9,819 bases of DNA from Bacillota bacterium. Lineage in GTDB: Bacteria; Bacillota_I; Bacilli_A; ML615J-28; CAG-698. The translations under genes and the position numbers were made by a program. Position 1 is the stretch's first letter; every line of letters starts with the position of its first letter. The stretch covers positions 1 to 9,819 of the forward strand of contig JAEYQM010000055.1 of the NCBI GenBank assembly GCA_023410025.1, written 5' to 3'. Shown piece after piece: positions 1 through 5,468 of this stretch. The notes under the pieces were generated by a model that was not told where the DNA came from, ran no database searches, and saw only the letters and a program-made list of their open reading frames with translations.

Positions 1-13
1 AAAAATATCTTAA

Positions 14-1909
14 TCATTTTTTCCTCCATCTAATTGGCATAAGAAAACCAATCCCAATAAAAATAAGAACAATAACTGAATAAACTAATTGGGGTTTGGG
101 TTTTGATATATCATAAATTGTCTTTTCAAATTGAATAGTTTTTGTTTGAATTGGATTTACTTTTAAATTAGCATTTTTTATTTCTATAGACTTATCAATA
201 AAATCAATATTATTAACACTAAGGGATTCAACTTTAAAATTTATACTTTTTAAGGATTCATTTCCGTAGATTACTAAATTATAAAACCCAACATTATTTA
301 TCTCATATCCACTATAGATTAATTCATCATTTAAATAACCCACGCCATTAAATATTAGTTTTAATTTTTTATCATAAACTTGATTGTTTTTTATATTAAA
401 CTTTTCACGAACAAAATATTGGTATCCATAAACAAAGCAGAAATTACTATCTTCTAATCTTATTATATCTTTATAGTGACCAAAAGTTTTATTATAATTT
501 TCATATGAATAACTACTAATATAAATATCATTTACCCAAAATTCTTGATAATTATATTTTATATTATCATAAACAGTACTATCTTTTGATCTTTTTCCTA
601 TGAAATAATCTTTATAAATTACTACTTGTCCTCCACTTCTTTTAAGCAAATATCTTGTTTTATCAATATACTTTACAAGTTTTATATTACTATCTAACTT
701 GTAATACTCATTAAAATTATAATCATATAAACCGCAAACTTCACCATTCCGATTAATTAATTTAATAATTGGTGATTGATTTACTTCTTTTACTCCATTT
801 GAATAAACTATGTCATCTAATAATTTATAATCATTATAATCAATAATATTTAAATTTGTATCCATAAAAAAATTATAGATATAATTATTATTAAGGATAT
901 TTCTGCCTGTAAGGATGACTAACCCATCACTTGCACAGATTCCATTTAAATATGTTTCAAACTTTAAACTAGTGTATATTTCATTATTTAAGTCATCATC
1001 AAATGCAATAATAAACTGTCCATTATATAAATTCTTACCCTGATAATTTCCAAAACTACCAGATAAATCAGCAACAATAAAAAATTTTTTTGAAAAATCA
1101 TCATAGGCATAATCAATAATATAATTGTAATTATTATTTCCAATATACCTTGATTGAATTATATTTAAAGTAATTTTATCAAGTTTACTAATACTTATTA
1201 CTTTTGTGTCTTTATAAGGGGAAATAAAATCACCACTATTTGAATAGGTATAATAAAGAATATAATAGTATTTATCGCTTTCAATTAAATCAATACCCAT
1301 TTCATAACTATTACCAATAAAAATTTTTTCTCTAAGAATTTGGCCACTAAAACTATATTCAACTAATTTTATATCTGTATAATCACCATCATTTTGGTAA
1401 GTCACAAATGATAGAATTCCGCCTTTAGTAATAACCATTTTATTAATATAAGAGTATTCACTATACTCATGAGCCCATAATAATGTACCATCTTTATAAC
1501 AATTGATAAATGCATAATTTTGAATAAACTCTGTTTGTACTTGTCTTTCATTTAAATCTCTCTGACCAGATATTATTAAATAATCATTATATAATAAGAA
1601 ATCTTCAATTATATATGTTTTATCTAAATTTACATTTAATAATTCTTTTGTAAATCGATAAGTGTAATCAGAATCGCTACTTACAATATGTAATTCTCTA
1701 TTATAAATTTTTCCATCATATCCATCATAATATGATAAATTATAAACTCCAGGTTCATTAAAATTAATATCGGTTGTAAGAAGTTTTGATCCTTCTATTT
1801 GTAAATCTTTAATTGACCCAAGTTTTTCTTCAAATACAATAACACTATTGGCATTTACTTTAATATTTAATCCAATTAATAACACAATTACAAAAATTAA
1901 TTTTTTCAA
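14..1909 (-). CDS. Exported, membrane-anchored surface protein of unknown function (631 aa)
   Basis: I do not recognise a named family. Residues 1-20 form a signal peptide (MKK, hydrophobic core, VNA cleavage site). Residues 36-76 look like an Ig-like strand module with a GVYNLSY turn. Residues about 95-430 are beta-rich, with recurring hydrophobic strands and turns such as CYKDGTLLWAHEY and ISKLDKITLNI, suggestive of a beta-propeller. Residues about 511-565 form a second Ig-like module (FNGVGYLN, SGYEINNVGFYNLVIYG). Residues 609-626 are a membrane span followed by RWRKK, a stop-transfer tail. The inferred topology is outside the cell with a C-terminal anchor and no LPXTG motif. The start is TTG, supported by a good Shine-Dalgarno. 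The stop is TGA and Trp is TGG. It follows the ackA terminator and is probably transcribed alone, though no convincing promoter is visible. The composition is rich in Asn, Tyr and Ile, as expected in an AT-rich genome. Function could be adhesion or ligand binding, but this is not shown. Confidence 0.85.
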   Translation of the reverse strand: MKKLIFVIVLLIGLNIKVNANSVIVFEEKLGSIKDLQIEGSKLLTTDINFNEPGVYNLSYYDGYDGKIYNRELHIVSSDSDYTYRFTKELLNVNLDKTYIIEDFLLYNDYLIISGQRDLNERQVQTEFIQNYAFINCYKDGTLLWAHEYSEYSYINKMVITKGGILSFVTYQNDGDYTDIKLVEYSFSGQILREKIFIGNSYEMGIDLIESDKYYYILYYTYSNSGDFISPYKDTKVISISKLDKITLNIIQSRYIGNNNYNYIIDYAYDDFSKKFFIVADLSGSFGNYQGKNLYNGQFIIAFDDDLNNEIYTSLKFETYLNGICASDGLVILTGRNILNNNYIYNFFMDTNLNIIDYNDYKLLDDIVYSNGVKEVNQSPIIKLINRNGEVCGLYDYNFNEYYKLDSNIKLVKYIDKTRYLLKRSGGQVVIYKDYFIGKRSKDSTVYDNIKYNYQEFWVNDIYISSYSYENYNKTFGHYKDIIRLEDSNFCFVYGYQYFVREKFNIKNNQVYDKKLKLIFNGVGYLNDELIYSGYEINNVGFYNLVIYGNESLKSINFKVESLSVNNIDFIDKSIEIKNANLKVNPIQTKTIQFEKTIYDISKPKPQLVYSVIVLIFIGIGFLMPIRWRKK

Positions 1910-1913
1910 TATT

Positions 1914-1921
1914 TCACCCCC
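1914..1921 (-). promoter_or_regulatory. Ribosome binding site supporting a TTG start
   Basis: On the minus strand this reads GGGGGTGA, seven of eight matches to GGAGGTGA. The G run ends seven bases before the TTG at 1909. No ATG in this frame lies nearby with a comparable site, so TTG is the likely start of the 631-residue protein. Confidence 0.7.
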
Positions 1922-1957
1922 AAATATATATTAAATTTAAATGGTGATTTTACTAAT

Positions 1958-2001
1958 AAAAAAAAGTGTAATTATTTACATAAAGTAAAATAATTACACT
2001 T
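1958..2001 (-). terminator. Intrinsic terminator of the ytxK-ackA operon
   Basis: Arms 1985-2001 and 1964-1979 pair over 16 bp with a single bulged base around a 5-base loop, followed on the minus strand by a run of T (As at 1958-1963 on the plus strand). It begins eight bases after the ackA stop codon. It separates ackA from the downstream surface-protein gene. The other side of the stem is also T-rich, so it could work weakly in the plus direction. Confidence 0.88.
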
Positions 2002-2008
2002 ATATTTT

Positions 2009-3199
2009 CTACTTAGAAATTAATCTTAATGTGTCTCTAGCAATTACTAATTCTTCATTTGTTGGAATTAAGAATGCTTTAATCTTAGATGCATCAGTAG
2101 AAATTAATGTTGCTTTTCCACGAACATTATTTCTTTCTTTATCTACTTCAACACCTAAAACACTTAAACGATTTAATACTTCTTCACGGAAATGATTTGA
2201 ATTTTCTCCAATTCCAGCAGTGAAGACAATTACGTCAATTCCACCTAATAGAACGTAGTAGCTACCGATATAATCAGCAACTCTCTTGTATTGAATATCA
2301 AGAGCTAATTTACATCTTTCATTTCCAGCAAGCATTCCTTCTTCAATTTCACGAGAGTCATTAGATTTTCCAGAAACTCCTAAATAACCTGATTTTTTAT
2401 TTAATATATTTGTTACTTCACTAACTGTGATGTTTTCTTTTCTTGCAATGAATTCAACAACAGCTGGGTCAATATTTCCAGATCTTGTTCCCATTGGAAT
2501 ACCTTCAAGTGGAGTAAGACCCATTGATGTATCAACTACTTTACCACCTTTAATAGCCGCTAAAGAAGCACCATTTCCGATATGTAATGTAACAATCTTT
2601 AAATCTTCAATTGGTTTACCAACAAGTTTAGCTGCTTCATTTGCTACATATTGATGGCTTGTTCCATGAGCACCATATTTACGAACACCGTAATTTGTAT
2701 AGTATTCATAAGGTAATGCATATAAGTAGTTTTCTTTAGGCATTGTTTGATGGAATGCTGTATCAAATACAACAACTTGAGGCACATTAGGTAATGCTTT
2801 TTTGAAAGCTGCAATTCCAACTAAGTGAGCTGGGTTATGTAATGGAGCTAAGTCCGCTAAAATTTCAATTTCTTTTACAACTTCATCAGTTACTAAAACT
2901 GATTTGTTGAATTTTTCACCACCGTGAACAATACGATGACCAACACCAGAGATTTCATTTAAATCTTTGATAATTTCTTTTTTAATTAAATCTTCTAGTA
3001 AGATGCTAACAGCTGCGCTATGATCTAAAACAGGTAAAATAAGTTTGTCCTTTTTACCGTTATATTTAATTGTATAAGCGGCATCATTTAAACCAATTCT
3101 TTCAACGATTCCTTCAGTTATTACAACTTCATTTGGCATTTCTAATAATTGAAATTTTAGAGAAGAACTTCCCGCATTTACTGACATTATTTTTTTCAT
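2009..3199 (-). CDS. ackA: Acetate kinase
   Basis: Catalyses acetyl phosphate + ADP to acetate + ATP, the substrate-level ATP step of the phosphotransacetylase/acetate kinase pathway in the cytosol. The ASKHA-fold signatures are all present: VNAGSSSLKF at the N-terminus (Asn8), HRIVHGGEKF with Arg89, VVFDTAFHQTMP with Asp146, YGAHGTSH with His178, LHIGNGASLAAI, MGTRSGNIDP with Arg239, FTAGIGENS, and TNEELVIARDT near the end (Glu about 382). These correspond to the known active-site residues of the Methanosarcina enzyme. At 396 aa it has the usual length. The start is ATG at 3199, not the in-frame ATG at 3229, because AAAGGA lies eight bases upstream and the start overlaps the ytxK stop as ATGA, implying translational coupling. 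A strong terminator follows. The pairing ytxK-ackA is as in Bacillus. Confidence 0.98.
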   Translation of the reverse strand: MKKIMSVNAGSSSLKFQLLEMPNEVVITEGIVERIGLNDAAYTIKYNGKKDKLILPVLDHSAAVSILLEDLIKKEIIKDLNEISGVGHRIVHGGEKFNKSVLVTDEVVKEIEILADLAPLHNPAHLVGIAAFKKALPNVPQVVVFDTAFHQTMPKENYLYALPYEYYTNYGVRKYGAHGTSHQYVANEAAKLVGKPIEDLKIVTLHIGNGASLAAIKGGKVVDTSMGLTPLEGIPMGTRSGNIDPAVVEFIARKENITVSEVTNILNKKSGYLGVSGKSNDSREIEEGMLAGNERCKLALDIQYKRVADYIGSYYVLLGGIDVIVFTAGIGENSNHFREEVLNRLSVLGVEVDKERNNVRGKATLISTDASKIKAFLIPTNEELVIARDTLRLISK

Positions 3200-4116
3200 T
3201 TTACTATTCCTTTCAGTTTTTCTATCCATTCATTTATAATTTCTATTGTTTCTTTTACTTTTGCACCATCTTTTAGTGAAGGAAAATTAACAATCAATAA
3301 GTCGTCATCAATTTTCTTTTTCGATCCAATTAAAATACTTTTCTTCTTATCCTCACTTTTAAACATTGTATCAGGTAACACAATGAGTCCAAGGAGACTA
3401 CCAATAAAATTAGTTCTAAAATAATTTAATTCTTTTTGAGCAAAGAAATCATTACTAACTAGTATTGCAAATATTCCATCTTCTTCTAAATTATTAATAT
3501 ATGTATTTAAAAGTTTGTATGGTAAATAACCTTCTTTATCGTCATTTACAATATCGCCAATGATCAAATCAACTTTATGACCAAATCCATCAAGAGCATC
3601 ATTACAATAGATGTTAACATCAATTGCTTGTGCCTCAGCACTTACTCTTGCAATTTCACATAACAATTCTTCCTTTTCAATCCCAATTAAATTCAATTTC
3701 ATTTTTGAATAATTACTAATTGTGTATAAAAGATTACCAGTTCCAAGACCTATATCGAGAATCTCATCATCATCTTTTGCGTATCTATTAATTATATTAC
3801 TAAAAATATAACCAATTGCATCAGGAGTAATAATATCTAGAGGATAAATACTACTATCTTTTAATCCTTTAATTACTAACAACTCAAAAGCAATACGAAC
3901 TTCTTCATTTAAGAAATTAACTTTAGATAAGGTATCATAAATCTTATCAAGTTTATCAATTGTTTCCATTGATAACATATTATCATTGAGATTTCCAACT
4001 AAACCATCAATTGCTCTTACGAGTGATGCTAGATATGATATACGAGCATCTTGATATATTAGTAAACTAGCTTCATCAATATAGTCATAAAAAATATCAA
4101 TATTTTTACTATCCAT
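3196..4116 (-). CDS. ytxK: YtxK-like class I SAM-dependent methyltransferase
   Basis: A 306-residue methyltransferase-like protein encoded directly before ackA. Residues about 1-95 are helical and variable. ITPDAIGYIF (96-105) precedes the Rossmann core. Motif I is ILDIGLGTGN (119-128), the S-adenosylmethionine glycine loop. GIEKEE (145-150) carries the acidic residue that would hold the SAM ribose, and NDALDG follows at 172-177. The position of the DPPY/NPPF catalytic motif of N6-adenine methyltransferases reads IIGDIVNDD, so the classical motif is degenerate. Bacillus YtxK, from memory, also lacks a plain NPPF there. The substrate is unknown. The ATG at 4116 is preceded by AAAGAGGT at a four-base spacing. 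A strong promoter with a leader of about 30 bases lies upstream, and the gene ends in TGA overlapping the ackA ATG. Close co-transcription with ackA is well supported, but a role in acetate metabolism is not. Confidence 0.85.
   Translation of the reverse strand: MDSKNIDIFYDYIDEASLLIYQDARISYLASLVRAIDGLVGNLNDNMLSMETIDKLDKIYDTLSKVNFLNEEVRIAFELLVIKGLKDSSIYPLDIITPDAIGYIFSNIINRYAKDDDEILDIGLGTGNLLYTISNYSKMKLNLIGIEKEELLCEIARVSAEAQAIDVNIYCNDALDGFGHKVDLIIGDIVNDDKEGYLPYKLLNTYINNLEEDGIFAILVSNDFFAQKELNYFRTNFIGSLLGLIVLPDTMFKSEDKKKSILIGSKKKIDDDLLIVNFPSLKDGAKVKETIEIINEWIEKLKGIVK
3208..3213 (-). promoter_or_regulatory. ackA: Ribosome binding site fixing the ackA start
   Basis: Minus-strand AAAGGA lies eight bases before the ATG at 3199, inside the 3' end of the ytxK-like gene. 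The alternative ATG at 3229 has no purine-rich site before it and would add ten charged residues (MDRKTERNSK) ahead of the conserved acetate kinase N-terminus. Confidence 0.75.
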
Positions 4117-4152
4117 TTGAACCTCTTTATATACAAATTACTAACTTTAATT

Positions 4153-4180
4153 ATTATACCATTAAAAATAAAAATTGCAA
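4153..4180 (-). promoter_or_regulatory. SigA-type promoter of ytxK-ackA
   Basis: Minus strand: -35 TTGCAA (4175-4180), 16-base spacer, extended -10 TGGTATAAT (TATAAT at 4153-4158). Expected transcription start is near 4146, giving a leader of about 30 bases. The -35 hexamer is the same DNA as the right arm of the ytfJ terminator. Confidence 0.75.
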
Positions 4181-4199
4181 ATATAAAAAACATTTGCAA
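4164..4199 (-). terminator. Intrinsic terminator after ytfJ
   Basis: A perfect 8-bp stem (TTGCAAAT at 4192-4199 with ATTTGCAA at 4175-4182, minus strand) closes a 9-base loop. It is followed by T5-A-T5. It sits just after the ytfJ stop and shares its distal arm and T-tract with the spacer and -35 of the next promoter. Confidence 0.8.
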
Positions 4200-4206
4200 C
4201 CATATT

Positions 4207-4611
4207 TTATTTTTTTTCAATAACTTCAATTGTACTTGTTTTTGGTTTTGAAGATAATAAATCTTTTAAGGCACTAATTGCTTCTGGGACTTGATCAATT
4301 AGTTTTTCAAAAATGTGTGTTTGCTCTTCAAGATGGAATAACTTCACATCATTATTATTAACCACTAAAAAGCCTACTGGAGAAATAGTAATTGATCCTC
4401 CCGTTGCTCCACCAAATGGATAGGTATTATCAAGTTTTGGTTTATTTTGTTCAGTTCCACCCGTTGCGAAAGTTGTTTTGACTTTTGAAACAGGGATAAT
4501 TGCAATTGATGGTTCTAGGACAATTGTCTTTCCAACAATTGTATCAACATCAACAATATTCTTTAGTGATTCGGTTGATATTTTAAATAATTCAGATATT
4601 TGATTTTCCAT
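4207..4611 (-). CDS. ytfJ: GerW/YtfJ family sporulation-type protein
   Basis: A 134-residue cytosolic protein of the GerW (YtfJ) family, whose Bacillus subtilis member is made in sporulation and needed for normal spore germination. Family hallmarks are visible: DVDTIVGKT (21-29), IIPVSKV (38-44), an ATGG turn (49-52), the glycine-rich core PFGGATGG (65-72) followed by SITISPVGFLVV (73-84), then VKLFHLEE and a C-terminal helix with FEKLIDQVPE. The length is close to the family norm. The ATG at 4611 has GAGGG six bases upstream, embedded in the 3' end of the YtfI-like gene, with which it overlaps by 20 bases. The ytfI-ytfJ pairing and the following ytxK-ackA match Bacillus order. Family members also occur in non-sporulating bacteria, so this gene alone does not prove that the host sporulates. 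Confidence 0.92.
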   Translation of the reverse strand: MENQISELFKISTESLKNIVDVDTIVGKTIVLEPSIAIIPVSKVKTTFATGGTEQNKPKLDNTYPFGGATGGSITISPVGFLVVNNNDVKLFHLEEQTHIFEKLIDQVPEAISALKDLLSSKPKTSTIEVIEKK

Positions 4612-5146
4612 AATATTCCCTCATAAATTTGATTGTTTTAAAAACATCTTTCATATTAAATATTATTGCAAGAATTAAAAAAATTATACGCATTTGTACA
4701 ACTATTTCTAAACTAATTTTTCTTTTATTACTCGGAAGAACCATATAGTAATTGTTTTCCGTTTTTGAAAATAAAGAGGAAAATAAATTTTTAATAACAT
4801 TAACGGCTGTCCAATCCATGATAAAAAGTAAATAATTTTCAATATCTTCTTCAATTAATATACTTGATTTGATTAGTCTTGTCCTTCTAATGAGCCATTT
4901 AGAAATTCTCCTTCCTTTAAAAAATAAAACCATTTTATATACAATACTATCAAATGTAATTTTATTACGATCATATTTATTTGTTAACAGGAACCTTATA
5001 AACTTATCAACATCAATTTTTAAATTAAAAAACTTAATTAATTGAATTTCAATATCGCTACGGTCATCATCATATAAAAATCTAAAATTTATTGGCATTA
5101 TAAGAATTATAAAAAGGAATATTAAGATTGCATATATCATATACAT
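4592..5146 (-). CDS. ytfI: DUF2953 / YtfI-like membrane protein
   Basis: A 184-residue protein with an N-terminal membrane span (residues 2-17, MYMIYAILIFLFIILIMP) and a second hydrophobic stretch at about 149-166 (VQMRIIFLILAIIF). Between them lies a basic middle segment (KGRRISKWLIRRTRL). The stretch FIMDWTAVNVI probably aligns with the glycine-Asp-Ala motif of DUF2953 proteins, but the glycines are absent, so it is divergent. Identification rests on this layout plus position: in Bacillus a DUF2953 gene (ytfI) precedes ytfJ, as here. The start is uncertain. An in-frame TTG at 5176 would give 194 residues but has no Shine-Dalgarno. The ATG at 5146 has TGGA six bases upstream and places the membrane span at the very N-terminus. 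Function is unknown; sporulation-linked expression is inferred from the Bacillus pair only. Confidence 0.75.
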   Translation of the reverse strand: MYMIYAILIFLFIILIMPINFRFLYDDDRSDIEIQLIKFFNLKIDVDKFIRFLLTNKYDRNKITFDSIVYKMVLFFKGRRISKWLIRRTRLIKSSILIEEDIENYLLFIMDWTAVNVIKNLFSSLFSKTENNYYMVLPSNKRKISLEIVVQMRIIFLILAIIFNMKDVFKTIKFMREYYGKSNI

Positions 5147-5180
5147 ATTATTTCCATTTTTGTATATATAATTCAAAGTA

Positions 5181-5209
5181 TTGAAAAAATGACTAGTTTA
5201 TACTATAAT
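5181..5209 (+). promoter_or_regulatory. yidD: SigA-type promoter of yidD
   Basis: -35 TTGAAA (5181-5186), 17-base spacer, perfect -10 TATAAT (5204-5209). The expected start site near 5216 falls at the Shine-Dalgarno itself, so the leader would be only about ten bases long. The spacer contains the left arm of a large dyad. Confidence 0.7.
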
Positions 5210-5230
5210 ATATTTGAGGTATATTATGAA
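5202..5230 (-). promoter_or_regulatory. Possible promoter of ytfI-ytfJ
   Basis: Minus strand: -35 TTCATA (5225-5230), 17-base spacer, -10 TATAGT (5202-5207). The -10 overlaps the yidD -10 on the other strand. The leader would be roughly 50 bases to the ATG at 5146. Both hexamers are imperfect and the region is AT-rich, so this is a candidate only. Confidence 0.35.
5216..5219 (+). promoter_or_regulatory. yidD: Ribosome binding site fixing the yidD start
   Basis: GAGG lies six bases before the ATG at 5226. An in-frame TTG at 5214 overlaps this site and has no site of its own, so it is unlikely to be the start. Confidence 0.7.
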
Positions 5231-5468
5231 TAAACTAGTCATTAAATTAATTAAATTTTATAAACATAATCACAACACCCCAAGATGTAAATATTCACCA
5301 ACTTGTTCTGAATATGGATTAGAATGTTATCAAAAATTCAACTTCTTTAAAGCTACTTTTCTAACCATTTTTAGAATTTTAAGATGTAATCCTTTTTCAA
5401 AGGGTGGATATGATCCCGTTCCTCTTACTAAGCAAGAAAAACAAGATTTAAAAAATAAGACGATATAA
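5226..5468 (+). CDS. yidD: Membrane protein insertion efficiency factor YidD
   Basis: An 80-residue YidD protein, a small membrane-associated factor that helps insertion of proteins by the YidC/Sec route. The defining signatures are present: CKYSPTCSEY (21-30) and RILRCNPFSKGGYDPVP (50-66), with cysteines at 21, 27, 34 and 54. The basic amphipathic N-terminus (MNKLVIKLIKFYKH) would sit on the membrane. The segment before CKYSP, usually containing ISP, reads HNHNTP, a mild divergence. The start is ATG at 5226, set by GAGG six bases upstream. It is not beside rpmH, rnpA or yidC, where the family is often found, but stands alone between a divergent gene and a convergent gene. Its last 21 bases overlap the 3' end of the opposite Ig-repeat gene, and its terminator lies beyond that end, within that gene. 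Confidence 0.96.
   Translation: MNKLVIKLIKFYKHNHNTPRCKYSPTCSEYGLECYQKFNFFKATFLTIFRILRCNPFSKGGYDPVPLTKQEKQDLKNKTI

Larger units (their letters stand above)
5188..5243. repeat. Large interrupted inverted repeat over the yidD/ytfI divergent promoter
   Basis: A perfect 14-bp inverted repeat (AATGACTAGTTTAT at 5188-5201, ATAAACTAGTCATT at 5230-5243) encloses a second perfect 8-bp inverted repeat (ATAATATA at 5205-5212, TATATTAT at 5220-5227). The two centres differ by half a base. The 7-base middle TTTGAGG holds the yidD ribosome binding site. The dyad covers the -35/-10 spacer and -10 of yidD, its start codon and first codons, and the likely promoter of the opposite gene. It could be an operator or, in a read-through RNA, a hairpin hiding the start. 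Confidence 0.75.

Noticed and set aside
2427..2654. 75-codon open frame on the plus strand
   Set aside because: It lies entirely antisense to well-conserved acetate kinase codons and has no ribosome binding site or family resemblance.
3070..3276. 68-codon open frame on the plus strand
   Set aside because: Antisense across the ytxK/ackA junction. Its Phe/Leu/Tyr-rich sequence is what the complement of Lys/Glu-rich coding gives.
4117..4206. Riboswitch or T-box leader before ytxK
   Set aside because: The leader from the predicted start is only about 30 bases, too short for a known riboswitch, and the hairpin upstream is explained as the ytfJ terminator.
5188..5243. Inverted repeat as the ends of a mobile element
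   Set aside because: The arms are only 28 bases apart, enclose no transposase and sit symmetrically on a promoter, so a regulatory dyad is the better reading.
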